Positions 9,208 to 16,989 of a DNA stretch of 22,315 nucleotides are shown in pieces. The stretch covers positions 3,671-25,985 of the IMG/VR virus record IMGVR_UViG_3300030108_002460; one strand, 5' to 3'. The DNA comes from a virus. Position numbers and translations under genes: made by a program. The notes under the pieces were generated by a model. The model made no database searches. It was not told the origin of the DNA and saw only the letters and a list, made by a program, of their open reading frames with translations. Each line of letters begins with the position of its first letter. Position 1 is the first letter of the stretch.

Positions 9208-9232
9208 CAAAGATATAATCTTGTAGTATATT
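9204..9232 (+). promoter_or_regulatory. Sigma-70-like promoter
   Basis: TTGACA at 9204-9209, a 17-bp spacer, and TATATT at 9227-9232. The predicted start of transcription falls almost on the ATG of the next gene (9239), which has no ribosome binding site. An alternative -10, TATAAT at 9214-9219, would give a short leader but has only a weak -35. It probably drives the small membrane protein and may read into the ssDNA-binding protein gene. Confidence 0.55.
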
Positions 9233-9238
9233 TATTAT

Positions 9239-9448
9239 ATGGAAGACAACAAACTAACCAAGAAGGCACTAATGTTCATTAGCGGATATTATTTTGCAAT
9301 TATTTTCTTGACAGCTTGCGCATTACATGACATAGTATTATCACAAATAAACGGGTTTACTTTCGGCTATGTGTTTGCGCTTTTCTACTTCATCTTCAGA
9401 CTCAAAGCAGTCCGTCAGCTTATTGAAGAAAAAGAATATCACAAATAA
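9239..9448 (+). CDS. Small membrane protein, two predicted spans
   Basis: 69 residues. Two hydrophobic stretches (about residues 12-32 and 38-55) are separated by a short polar loop, with charged ends (MEDNKLTKK at the start, RQLIEEKEYHK at the end). Both ends are therefore probably cytoplasmic with a short periplasmic hairpin. There is no ribosome binding site, and the promoter upstream would place transcription start near the ATG. The size and topology would fit a holin-like or accessory inner-membrane protein, but no lysis enzyme is next to it, so I leave the function open. It stands alone between replication genes. Confidence 0.5.
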   Translation: MEDNKLTKKALMFISGYYFAIIFLTACALHDIVLSQINGFTFGYVFALFYFIFRLKAVRQLIEEKEYHK

Positions 9449-9477
9449 CTGCAAAGGCAGTAAAAACAAAAAAACAA

Positions 9478-9505
9478 TTAAAAAGACTCTACACAACGTA
9501 CAATC
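9478..9505 (+). promoter_or_regulatory. Possible promoter for the ssDNA-binding protein gene
   Basis: TTAAAA at 9478-9483 and TACAAT at 9500-9505 with a 16-bp spacer. The -35 is weak and the -10 matches at five of six bases. It would give a leader of about 40 bases before the ATG at 9552. Confidence 0.35.
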
Positions 9506-9520
9506 TGTGGTAGATTGTAT
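9500..9520. promoter_or_regulatory. Perfect inverted repeat, candidate operator
   Basis: TACAATCT (9500-9507) and AGATTGTA (9513-9520) are exact reverse complements around a 5-base centre, GTGGT. The left arm coincides with the candidate -10, so the element spans the -10 to about +9. A dimeric repressor site is the simplest reading; a small RNA hairpin at the transcript start is the alternative. Confidence 0.45.
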
Positions 9521-9551
9521 ACAGGTCAACTAACCAGCAAAGGAGAAAACA

Positions 9552-10325
9552 ATGGGTATTGATCTAGATAAAATGCGGCAGAAGCACTCTGCCTTAACCA
9601 CGAAAGGTGGCGGTGGTAACAACGACACTTTTTGGAAACCAGAAGAGGGTATTAACAACATCCGTATTGTTTGCCCAAAGGACGGTGATCCCTTCCGTGA
9701 TTACTTGTTCCACTATCGCATGGGGGCAGATGGCAACACAACCATGATCAGCCCTCGCACCTTCGGTCGCACAGATCCGATTGCTGAGTTTGGTAATCAG
9801 CTTTGGAATGAAGGCACCGAAGCCTCTAAGCAGGAGGCCCGTGAGTTCTTCCCTCGTATGCGAGTGTTCGCACCAGTGGTGGTTCGTGGCGAAGAAGATA
9901 AGGGTGTCCGACTCTGGGGGTTCTCAAAGACCACTTATGAGTCTTTGTTGAACATCGTGCTTGACCCTGAGTATGGCGATATCACTGACCCACACACAGG
10001 AACAGATTTGCGTTTGGAGTACGGGAAGAAGGCAGGACAAATGTATCCTACAACCGACATCCGTCCTTTCCGCAAGGCTTCAAAGTTAGTCAAAACTGAC
10101 AAAGAGATTGATACGCTCTTGGATACGATGCCAAACTTTGAAGAGGTATTCCCAGAGACTACGACCGAGCAAGCTCAACTATTGCTTGATCAAACTCTAA
10201 ATGCAACCTCTGAGGATACGGGCGAAGGCACTGTAAAGTACAGCAATCAAACCGCTAGTACCAAAGGCAATACTTCCAGCGATGGATCTGATATTGACCA
10301 AGCGTTTGATGATCTGCTGGCCTAG
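9552..10325 (+). CDS. gp32-like single-stranded DNA-binding protein
   Basis: 257 residues. The N-terminal region contains the pattern common to phage gp32-like proteins: FWKPEEGINNIRIV near residues 27-40, followed by an aromatic strand DYLFHYRMG. A central block (110-175) has alternating strands with VRLWGFSKTTYESLL. The C-terminal ~60 residues are Thr/Ser/Asp-rich and end with an acidic-hydrophobic tip, DIDQAFDDLLA, like the partner-binding tail of gp32. It lacks the Cys/His zinc site of T4 gp32, having only one cysteine. It would coat unwound DNA and organise the polymerase, RecA and helicase encoded nearby. AGGAG lies 6-8 bases before the ATG. Arg codons are all CGN, unlike neighbouring genes, as expected for an abundant protein. 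A terminator follows. Confidence 0.8.
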   Translation: MGIDLDKMRQKHSALTTKGGGGNNDTFWKPEEGINNIRIVCPKDGDPFRDYLFHYRMGADGNTTMISPRTFGRTDPIAEFGNQLWNEGTEASKQEAREFFPRMRVFAPVVVRGEEDKGVRLWGFSKTTYESLLNIVLDPEYGDITDPHTGTDLRLEYGKKAGQMYPTTDIRPFRKASKLVKTDKEIDTLLDTMPNFEEVFPETTTEQAQLLLDQTLNATSEDTGEGTVKYSNQTASTKGNTSSDGSDIDQAFDDLLA

Positions 10326-10343
10326 TTGACCAGGCAGCCCGCA

Positions 10344-10376
10344 GGGAGGCACGGGGTACAGGTGCCTCTCCTTTTT
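10344..10376 (+). terminator. Rho-independent terminator after the ssDNA-binding protein gene
   Basis: GAGGCAC (10346-10352) pairs with GTGCCTC (10362-10368) around a 9-base loop; the stem is followed by TCCTTTTT (10369-10376). The T-run is short, so read-through to recA is likely. The position, 20 bp after the stop codon, would separate the highly expressed gene from the rest. Confidence 0.7.
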
Positions 10377-10396
10377 GGAAATGGAGTAGAATATAA

Positions 10397-11485
10397 ATGT
10401 CAAAATCAAGTTTAGTGTCAGAACTAAGAAGTTCTCTCAACAAACAAGCCAAGCACACAATTGCTTATGATTTGCACGGCGAGAATCCAACTGAGGTGAA
10501 GACTTGGATTCCAACTGGGTCAACAGTTTTAGACTTGGTTATCGCAAACCGTGAAGGCGGCGGCATTCCAGTTGGTAAAATTACAACTATTGCTGGAGAA
10601 TCGCAAAGTGGTAAAAGTTTGATCGCCACACAGATTCTAGCTAACTGCCAAAAGATGGGCGGCATTGCAATCTACATTGACACAGAGAATGCTAGTGATC
10701 CTCGTTGGATGTCCAACTTAGGACTAACAACGGATAAAGATTTTCTGTATCTCCAGACACAAACATTAGAGAGCACTTTCCAAGCGATTGAAAATGTGAT
10801 CGGTAACGTCCGACAAAAAGCTCCTGATCGTTTGGTCTGTATTGTTTGGGATAGTGTAGCAGCTACCCCTGGGCAGGCAGAAGTAGAGGGTAGTTATGAT
10901 CCTACCTCTCAGATCGGTTTGTCTGCTCGTATTATCTCTCGTGGACTTCGCAAGATCACCGAGATGATTGGACAACAAAAGATTGCTTTAGTTCTTACTA
11001 ATCAGTTGAAAACTAACATTGGTCAGATGTTTGGGGATACCCGTGTTGAGCCAGGCGGTAAAGGTCTTCCTTATCAGGCGTCAGCTAGAATCTGGTTGAC
11101 TCGGCACACAGGCAAAGCTAACGGTATCATTACTAATGATCAAGGTCAATTGATTGGCTACAGAACGTCGGCACAAATTGTAAAGAATAGGTTTGGACCA
11201 CCAAATAGAACCTGTGAGTTCAACGTTATGTTTGACTTGGCCAACGGTGATGTTGGTATCAGAGATGAGGACTCTTGGTTGAAGGTTGTGGGAGGTTCGG
11301 ATTCATGCCCAAGATCAGGAGCTTGGTATACACTCAAGTATGCTGATGGAACCGAGAAGAAATTTCAAAAGGCGGACTATCACAAACTAATCAAAGAAGA
11401 AGAGTTTCGCCAAAGGTTCCTTGACATTCTACACAGTGAGCTTATAATAGGATATGAGCAGAGTGTAGAAGAAAATGTGTCGTGA
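10397..11485 (+). CDS. recA: RecA/UvsX-type recombinase
   Basis: 362 residues. The ATPase core is complete: Walker A GESQSGKS (67-74), the YIDTEN strand with the catalytic Glu97, Walker B ending IVWDS (149-153), and LVLTNQ with the sensor Gln in the region where RecA has its NQ motif. The L2-loop segment carries GDTRVEPGGKGLP. It promotes strand exchange in recombination-dependent replication and repair, with the ssDNA-binding protein encoded just upstream and the helicase and exonuclease downstream. The start is supported by GGAG 10 bases upstream. The last 11 bases overlap the deaminase gene. The family is certain; the choice between bacterial RecA-like and UvsX-like descent cannot be made without a tree. 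Confidence 0.92.
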   Translation: MSKSSLVSELRSSLNKQAKHTIAYDLHGENPTEVKTWIPTGSTVLDLVIANREGGGIPVGKITTIAGESQSGKSLIATQILANCQKMGGIAIYIDTENASDPRWMSNLGLTTDKDFLYLQTQTLESTFQAIENVIGNVRQKAPDRLVCIVWDSVAATPGQAEVEGSYDPTSQIGLSARIISRGLRKITEMIGQQKIALVLTNQLKTNIGQMFGDTRVEPGGKGLPYQASARIWLTRHTGKANGIITNDQGQLIGYRTSAQIVKNRFGPPNRTCEFNVMFDLANGDVGIRDEDSWLKVVGGSDSCPRSGAWYTLKYADGTEKKFQKADYHKLIKEEEFRQRFLDILHSELIIGYEQSVEENVS

Positions 11486-11885
11486 GAACAAGTTTCTAAA
11501 AGCAGCCATCAGGAAGATAGACTCTGCCAACTCCGATTACAGTGTACAGCACAGACATGCTGCTATCATTGTGAAGAGTGGCAGGGTTTTATCTTCTGGT
11601 GTCAATCGCATCAAGACGCATCCAGATGCAGTTGTAGAGGCTGACGACGGTGAGATAATCTGTAAGTCAATTCATGCAGAGATGGATGCAATATTAAAAG
11701 TAAAGAACAAAGATCAACTCAAGGGGGCAACAATGTATATTGCTCGTAAAGGTAGGTTGGATCAAATAGGTTTGTCATTGCCCTGTAGCATGTGTCAAAG
11801 AAATTTGGCCAAGTATGGTTTTCGTAAGGCAGTGTTTACTACAGAGCATGACCATGGCGTAATATATTTTGGAGAGGAAGAATGA
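11475..11885 (+). CDS. Zinc-dependent cytidine/deoxycytidylate-type deaminase
   Basis: 136 residues with the deaminase zinc motif intact: His67-Ala-Glu69 and Pro103-Cys104-x-x-Cys107. His67, Cys104 and Cys107 would bind zinc, and Glu69 would be the proton shuttle. By family, dCMP deaminases make dUMP for thymidylate synthesis, which fits a phage that also encodes ribonucleotide reductase, but substrate specificity cannot be read here. At 136 residues it is shorter than T4 dCMP deaminase (about 190) and lacks that enzyme's extra zinc insert, so action on another cytosine-containing substrate is possible. The ATG lies within recA (11-bp overlap, different frame), and the stop overlaps the next ATG as ATGA, so translation is probably coupled on both sides. 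Confidence 0.85.
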   Translation: MCRENKFLKAAIRKIDSANSDYSVQHRHAAIIVKSGRVLSSGVNRIKTHPDAVVEADDGEIICKSIHAEMDAILKVKNKDQLKGATMYIARKGRLDQIGLSLPCSMCQRNLAKYGFRKAVFTTEHDHGVIYFGEEE

Positions 11886-12043
11886 GAGGATTTATAATGC
11901 TGGAGATGCCGCAAAAGATCAAGATCGCAGTTCCGATTGAAGACGATGGTCAGATTTGTGCATTTACATTGAAAAACATGAGGGACCGTGCCTGGGGTAT
12001 AGTGGCAGATATGGAATATGAAGATGACCGACGTGACGCATAA
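11882..12043 (+). CDS. Small unknown protein, 53 residues
   Basis: An ATG overlapping the deaminase stop as ATGA opens a 53-codon frame ending TAA at 12041-12043. The product begins MRGFIMLEMPQKIKIAVP and ends with an Asp/Arg-rich tail, with no membrane span. It fills the only gap between the deaminase and exonuclease genes and overlaps the exonuclease start by 26 bp, which is the behaviour of a real coupled gene in a dense phage operon. GGAG inside its 5' end could instead serve an internal ATG at 11897. I do not recognise a family. Confidence 0.5.
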   Translation: MRGFIMLEMPQKIKIAVPIEDDGQICAFTLKNMRDRAWGIVADMEYEDDRRDA

Positions 12044-13007
12044 AAGATTATTACTTGTTGATGGAATGAACAATTTCCTCCGATGCTATGTTGTCAACCC
12101 AAGTTTAGACTTGAATGGCAATCATGTAGGCGGTGTTGTCGGATTTTTGAATGCGCTAAAGAATATCATGATTCAGACTAAACCTGATGAAGTTATTATT
12201 GCCTGGGAAGGCGCTAACGGCTCACGTAAGCGTAAAGAGATTTACAAGGGTTATAAAGCAGGAAGAAAACCACCTAGACTAAATAGAGAATATGAAATCT
12301 CACCCGAAGACGAGGCAGAGAATAAATTACAGCAAATCATCAAGCTGACGGAGTTACTAGAACTCCTTCCCGTACATCAGCTTAGCTTAGAAGATGTAGA
12401 GGCTGATGATGTAATCGCTTGGGCTAGTAAGCAGCAAAAGTATTCTGATTGGCAAAAAGTAATCGTATCAAACGACAAAGACTTTTTGCAACTGTGTGAC
12501 GATACAACCATCGTGTTTAGGCCAACACAGAAACAAATCTATACCTCAAAGAAAGTTTTAGATGATTTTTCCATCCACCCCTGCAACTTTGCAATTGCTA
12601 AAGCCATAGCGGGTGACAAATCTGATAATATTATTGGTGCAGACAGAGTTGGTATAGCGACTGTGGCTAGAAGAATACCGTTCCTATCAGAAGATAAAGA
12701 CTACACATTGCAGCATGTGTTTGACTACTGCGAAGAGCAGGCCGCTAAACCAAAGTGCCCCAAAGCATATTTGTCTATCTTAGAGCATCGGGATGTTATA
12801 AGCATGAACTATGACATCGTTCAGCTTTATGAACCACTCATTTCTCTCCAGGGTAAATCTAGATTGATGGAGGCTGTTAGTCAAGGTGAACCAGGGCTAC
12901 AAAAAAATGCCTTTCGGTTGATGATTAAGAAAGAGGGTTTTACCAGTGTAGCCACTGATAGTTTATTTGAAAATTGTATGAAAATCGTGGTAAACAAAAA
13001 GCAATAA
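12018..13007 (+). CDS. FEN-type 5'-3' exonuclease (T4 RNase H-like)
   Basis: 329 residues with the FEN family metal-binding set: LLLVDG with Asp15; the helical arch region with basic residues KRKEIYKGYKAGRK (71-84); VEADD with Glu128, Asp130 and Asp131; SNDKDFLQL with Asp153 and Asp155; and GDKSDNIIG (199-207), leading into a helix-hairpin-helix-like segment. It would remove RNA primers and flaps from lagging strands, the job of T4 RNase H, and supplies the 5' nuclease activity that the short polymerase here lacks. Two ATGs (12018 and 12024) are possible starts; neither has a strong ribosome binding site and both lie within the upstream 53-codon ORF. The C-terminal ~80 residues are specific to this protein. 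Confidence 0.88.
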   Translation: MKMTDVTHKRLLLVDGMNNFLRCYVVNPSLDLNGNHVGGVVGFLNALKNIMIQTKPDEVIIAWEGANGSRKRKEIYKGYKAGRKPPRLNREYEISPEDEAENKLQQIIKLTELLELLPVHQLSLEDVEADDVIAWASKQQKYSDWQKVIVSNDKDFLQLCDDTTIVFRPTQKQIYTSKKVLDDFSIHPCNFAIAKAIAGDKSDNIIGADRVGIATVARRIPFLSEDKDYTLQHVFDYCEEQAAKPKCPKAYLSILEHRDVISMNYDIVQLYEPLISLQGKSRLMEAVSQGEPGLQKNAFRLMIKKEGFTSVATDSLFENCMKIVVNKKQ

Positions 13008-13044
13008 ATAATGTACTCTAGTATTCCACCACAATGGAGAAAAC

Positions 13045-14571
13045 ATGACTGAAGCCAACATTAGCCAAGAGGAAAGTTTCTCTAAGTTTGGTAAGGCTTT
13101 CCAAGAGAAATTAGGCAGAGCTATCTTAGAAGATCGTTCATTTAGTAATCAGATGGTAGAGGTTCTAGATATTGGGTATCTAGAATTAAAATACCTACAA
13201 GCGTTTGTGCAACTAATATTTAGCTACAAAGATAAGTACAGCGTCCACCCCACGTTTGATACGCTGGTTTCTGTAATCAGAACAGAGATGGAAGATTATC
13301 CAGACGTTATTAAGAAGCAGGTCATTGAGTACTTGTCCAAGATAAAATCAGGGCAGATAAACGCTGACGATCGTGATTATGTCAAAGAGAAGTCACTAGA
13401 TTTCTGTAAGAAGCAAAAACTAAAAGAGGCTATCCTTAAATCAGTAAACCTTTTACAAACATCTTCGTTTGAGGAGATCCAAAAGGTTATTGACGGCGCT
13501 CTCAATCTTGGACTGGACGACAGTCATGGACATGATTTTGTGCAAGACTTTGAGGCAAGATACGTCAAGATATCTCGTGACCCCTCCATGACAGGCTGGC
13601 AAGAGATAGACAACATTACTAGGGGTGGATTAGGAAAGCGAGAGTTGGGTGTGGTTATTGCACCAACTGGTGCTGGTAAATCTATGGCATTAGTTCACTT
13701 GGGTGCGATGGCTGTTCTTAGCGGTAAGAATGTTATCCACTACACATTAGAGTTGGCCGAGGGAGTCGTAGGTCAGCGGTACGATTCGTGTCTGACTGGT
13801 GTCCCTCTGTCAAATCTTTTTGACCACAAAGATAAAATTAAAGAAAAAATATCACAGGTTGATGGACAGCTAATTATTAAAGAGTATCCAACAAAATCTG
13901 CAACTACAATGACTTTGGAAACGTCGCTAGAGAAGATGAGGCAAAGAGGGATAGAACCAGATTTTATAATTGTGGATTACGCAGATTTATTGCGTCCTGT
14001 GACGACTAGTTATAAACAAGAGCATCGCCACAACATAGAGACAATCTATGAAGAGTTGAGGGGAATCGCCCAAAAATTTGACATTCCTGTTTGGACCGCA
14101 TCGCAGACAAACAGAAGTGGACTTAATGCGGAGGTTATTACTATGGAGTCAATCAGTGAGGCATTCAATAAATGTTTCGTTGCCGACTTCATTTGCACCA
14201 TCTCCAGAACAGCAGACGACAAGGTACAAGGTACAGGGCGAATGTTTGTGGCAAAGAATCGGAATGGGCCAGATGGTTTAGTTTTCCCCATGTCTATTGA
14301 TACTAGTAAAGTAAAACTACGTGTTCATCAACCACAGGCTGGCGATGATCTCAATACTATTGTTACCCGAACTGCTCAGGAGCAAAAGCAGCACCTACAA
14401 CAAAAGTATAAGAAGTTCAAACAAAAACGAAAAACTGAAACAAATACAACAACTAACAATCAAGAGAGAGACCCTCTTAGTAATCCTCTTAGCAAGGAAA
14501 GTTTGCGTAAACTTGCAGAGGAAACAAGAGCAAATAAAGAAGCACAAAATAGGAGCGCAGCACAGCAATGA
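13045..14571 (+). CDS. dnaB: DnaB-like replicative helicase
   Basis: 508 residues. An all-helical N-terminal domain (to ~155) is followed by a RecA-fold SF4 helicase domain: Walker A APTGAGKS (206-213), Walker B FIIVDYADLL with Asp311, and ASQTNRSG (352-359) matching DnaB motif H4. The C-terminal ~75 residues are a Gln/Lys/Asn/Thr-rich tail, probably disordered and possibly a partner-binding tether. It would unwind the fork as a hexamer; no separate primase gene or zinc primase domain is visible in this window. TGGAG lies 7 bases before the ATG. The stop overlaps the RNR start as ATGA, so the two are coupled. Confidence 0.9.
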   Translation: MTEANISQEESFSKFGKAFQEKLGRAILEDRSFSNQMVEVLDIGYLELKYLQAFVQLIFSYKDKYSVHPTFDTLVSVIRTEMEDYPDVIKKQVIEYLSKIKSGQINADDRDYVKEKSLDFCKKQKLKEAILKSVNLLQTSSFEEIQKVIDGALNLGLDDSHGHDFVQDFEARYVKISRDPSMTGWQEIDNITRGGLGKRELGVVIAPTGAGKSMALVHLGAMAVLSGKNVIHYTLELAEGVVGQRYDSCLTGVPLSNLFDHKDKIKEKISQVDGQLIIKEYPTKSATTMTLETSLEKMRQRGIEPDFIIVDYADLLRPVTTSYKQEHRHNIETIYEELRGIAQKFDIPVWTASQTNRSGLNAEVITMESISEAFNKCFVADFICTISRTADDKVQGTGRMFVAKNRNGPDGLVFPMSIDTSKVKLRVHQPQAGDDLNTIVTRTAQEQKQHLQQKYKKFKQKRKTETNTTTNNQERDPLSNPLSKESLRKLAEETRANKEAQNRSAAQQ

Positions 14572-16445
14572 GTGATCAAGATCTATCAACACAGATTCTA
14601 TCTGATATAACGGTTTACATGAAATATGCCAGGTATCTTCCTGAACATAAGCGTAGGGAAACGTGGCAAGAATTAGTAAGTCGTAATATGCAAATGCATA
14701 TCAAGAAGTATCCAAACCTCAAGAAAGAGATAGAGGAAACATATCAGCTTGTGTATGATAAGAAGGTCTTGCCTTCTATGCGTTCCATGCAGTTTGGTGG
14801 TAGGCCCATTGAAATAGCTCCTAATAGAATATTCAACTGCGCCTATTTGCCAGTTGATGACTGGCGAGCTTTTGGTGAAATTATGTTTCTCTTACTGGGA
14901 GGAACAGGTGTGGGATTCTCTGTCCAACAACATCACATTGATGATTTACCAGAGATTCAAAAACCTAATCAAAATAGAACTCGGAGGTATCTAATCAATG
15001 ATAGTATTGAAGGGTGGGCTGATGCAGTCAAATATCTTATGCGTAGCTACTTCTATGGTGGCTCAAAGTTACGATTTGATTTTAGTGACATTCGCCCTAA
15101 AGGTGCTCGCCTTGTAACTTCTGGTGGTAAGGCTCCAGGCCCTCAGCCACTAAAAGAGTGTTTGGTTAAAATTGAGGGGATGCTCGCTGAAAAGGAGAAC
15201 GGTGATAAGCTAACTCCCATTGAAGTACACGACATTGTTTGTCACGTTGCTGATGCAGTTCTAGCAGGTGGTATTCGTCGTGCTGCTCTTATCTCCTTGT
15301 TCTCAGCAGACGACCAAGAGATGATCGCTGCCAAGTCAGGCAACTGGTGGGAAACTAATCCACAGCGAGGTAGAGCTAACAACTCTGTCGTATTGCTTCG
15401 TCACAAGGTAGAAGAAGAATTCTTTAACGCTTTGTGGGAGCGAATTGAAGCATCAGGAGCAGGCGAGCCAGGCTTCTATCTTTCCAATGACAAAGATTGG
15501 GGAACAAACCCATGCTGTGAAATTGCTCTAAGACCATATCAGTTCTGCAACCTAACAGAGGTGAACGTCAGTAATATCACAGGACAAGAAGACCTTGAGG
15601 AGCGTGTCCGTGCCGCAGCATTTATTGGCACACTTCAAGCAGGCTACACAGACTTTCATTACCTACGACCAGTATGGCAACGCACCACAGAGCGTGATGC
15701 ACTCATTGGTGTCTCACTAACTGGTATTGCATCAGGTCGTGTATTGGCAGACGATGTGTCGCTAAAAACAGCCGCAAGCATTGTCAAGCAGGAAAACCAG
15801 CGAGTAGCTGAATTGATTGGAATCCGAAAGGCTAACCGCACGACCTGTGTTAAGCCAGCAGGAACAACCAGTCTGACACTTGGAACGTCCAGTGGTATTC
15901 ATGCTTGGCACAATGATTATTATATCCGCCGTATTCGTGTTGGTAAGAACGAACCAATCTACTGGCACTTGGCTGTCAATCACCCAGAGTTAGTAGAAGA
16001 TGATTATTTCCGTGCTCACGATACGGCAGTGATTTCTATTCCGCAGAAGGCACCAGACGGTGCAATCTTAAGAACAGAAAGTGCGTTTGATTTACTGAAG
16101 AGAATTCAGAAGATCACTACCGAATGGATTCGCACAGGCCACCGCAGCGGACAGAATACGCACAATGTTTCTGCTACTGTGTCTATCAAGGCTGATGAAT
16201 GGGGCAAAGTCGGAAAATGGATGTGGAAGAACAAAAAGGCATACAATGGTCTCTCAGTGTTACCACATGACGACAATGAGCACACATACGTTCAAGCTCC
16301 CTTTGAGAACTGCACAAAAGAAAAGTATGAGGAAATGATGCAGTCCTTGTTATCAGTTGACCTCACTCAGATTGTTGAAGAGGATGATAACACGGATCTC
16401 AAGGGCGAGGCAGCTTGCGCTGGTGGAGCTTGTGAGATCACATAA
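14568..16445 (+). CDS. nrdJ: Class II (adenosylcobalamin-dependent) ribonucleotide reductase, monomeric type
   Basis: 625 residues. It makes deoxyribonucleotides using cobalamin and needs no separate radical subunit. The key residues match the Lactobacillus leichmannii triphosphate reductase layout: Cys91 (FNCAYLP) and Cys327 (FCNLTEVN) as the redox pair; Asn314, Cys316 and Glu318 (NPCCE) as the active site, with Cys316 and Cys327 11 residues apart as in the model enzyme; and a C-terminal CAGGAC with Cys617 and Cys622, 5 apart as in the model. It is about 110 residues shorter than the 739-residue enzyme, mostly lost between the first redox Cys and the active site. It overlaps the helicase stop by 4 bp. 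Its Arg codon use shifts to CGN in the second half. Confidence 0.92.
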   Translation: MSDQDLSTQILSDITVYMKYARYLPEHKRRETWQELVSRNMQMHIKKYPNLKKEIEETYQLVYDKKVLPSMRSMQFGGRPIEIAPNRIFNCAYLPVDDWRAFGEIMFLLLGGTGVGFSVQQHHIDDLPEIQKPNQNRTRRYLINDSIEGWADAVKYLMRSYFYGGSKLRFDFSDIRPKGARLVTSGGKAPGPQPLKECLVKIEGMLAEKENGDKLTPIEVHDIVCHVADAVLAGGIRRAALISLFSADDQEMIAAKSGNWWETNPQRGRANNSVVLLRHKVEEEFFNALWERIEASGAGEPGFYLSNDKDWGTNPCCEIALRPYQFCNLTEVNVSNITGQEDLEERVRAAAFIGTLQAGYTDFHYLRPVWQRTTERDALIGVSLTGIASGRVLADDVSLKTAASIVKQENQRVAELIGIRKANRTTCVKPAGTTSLTLGTSSGIHAWHNDYYIRRIRVGKNEPIYWHLAVNHPELVEDDYFRAHDTAVISIPQKAPDGAILRTESAFDLLKRIQKITTEWIRTGHRSGQNTHNVSATVSIKADEWGKVGKWMWKNKKAYNGLSVLPHDDNEHTYVQAPFENCTKEKYEEMMQSLLSVDLTQIVEEDDNTDLKGEAACAGGACEIT

Positions 16446-16448
16446 ATT

Positions 16449-16476
16449 TTAACAAGTTTGATATATAAGATATAAT
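16449..16476 (+). promoter_or_regulatory. Sigma-70-like promoter for the co-chaperonin pair
   Basis: TTAACA (16449-16454), a 16-bp spacer, and TATAAT (16471-16476), directly after the RNR stop codon. The predicted start near 16483 leaves a ~20-base leader containing AAAGGG (16489-16494) before the ATG at 16502. Confidence 0.65.
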
Positions 16477-16501
16477 CAACACAAGTTGAAAGGGTTATGT
16501 T

Positions 16502-16735
16502 ATGAGCAAAACACTAAATCATATCATGCCATCAAGTTTGGCGAGAGGCTTGTGTAAGCGTGAAGATAAAAATAAAGTACCTCACCGTTGGCTGCCCAGC
16601 GGGCAGTCTCGGGCGCTTCATGATAATTATGTAGGCGTTGAGTGTTACTGCAAGCACTGTGGATTACGAGAGTGGGGCACAGTTACTCGTCATGAATTTG
16701 TCGTACTAACAGAGTCTTGGAAGGAGTTACAATGA
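16502..16735 (+). CDS. Small unknown protein with a CxCxxC cluster
   Basis: 77 residues. The centre holds ECYCKHCGLREWG (about residues 48-60), a C-x-C-x-x-C cluster with a nearby His and a second His in TRHEF, so a single metal site is possible, but a full two-knuckle zinc ribbon is not present. The N-terminus is basic. AAAGGG lies 7-8 bases before the ATG. The stop overlaps the co-chaperonin start as ATGA, so the two proteins are probably made in step; whether they interact is unknown. I do not recognise the family. Confidence 0.6.
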   Translation: MSKTLNHIMPSSLARGLCKREDKNKVPHRWLPSGQSRALHDNYVGVECYCKHCGLREWGTVTRHEFVVLTESWKELQ

Positions 16736-16989
16736 GGCCAGTAAACAGACGATTACTCGTAGAATTATTTGAGGAAGAAGAAGAGAGTCCACTTTTTATT
16801 CTACCTGAAGACTTCCAGGAAAAATCTCATAGATCGTACAAGGTACTAGCCACGGCAAGGGATTGCAGTATGGATCTAAAAGTAGGAGAGGTTGTTATTG
16901 CTCACACTTCAGACCCAGAAACAATTACCTTTGAAGGCAAAGAACACTTGTTATTGTTAGAGAATCATGTTGTCTGTGTGGTTGATTAG
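16732..16989 (+). CDS. GroES-like co-chaperonin (gp31-type)
   Basis: 85 residues from ATG 16732, chosen over an upstream in-frame TTG (16717) because AAGGAG sits 5 bases before it and because it makes an ATGA overlap. The fold signature is that of GroES: RPVNRRLLVELFE at the start (GroES has IRPLHDRVIVKR), a short loop carrying a hydrophobic LFILPE where GroES has its GroEL-binding Ile-Val-Leu, a YKVLATA strand (GroES GEVLAVG), LKVGEVVIAHTSD (GroES VKVGDIVIFND) and LLLLENHVVCVVD at the end (GroES VLIMSESDILAIVE). The loop before LFILPE is a run of acidic residues. By analogy with T4 gp31 it would replace host GroES on GroEL to fold a phage protein. No GroEL is in view. Confidence 0.75.
   Translation: MRPVNRRLLVELFEEEEESPLFILPEDFQEKSHRSYKVLATARDCSMDLKVGEVVIAHTSDPETITFEGKEHLLLLENHVVCVVD

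Noticed and set aside
9239-9448. Holin
   Set aside because: Two spans and small size fit, but no lysis gene is near and many small phage membrane proteins look like this.
10388-10399. T4-type late promoter TATAAATA
   Set aside because: TATAAAT occurs just before the recA ATG and similar AT-rich strings precede other starts, but there is no consistent consensus or spacing; they read as AT-rich ribosome binding site spacers.
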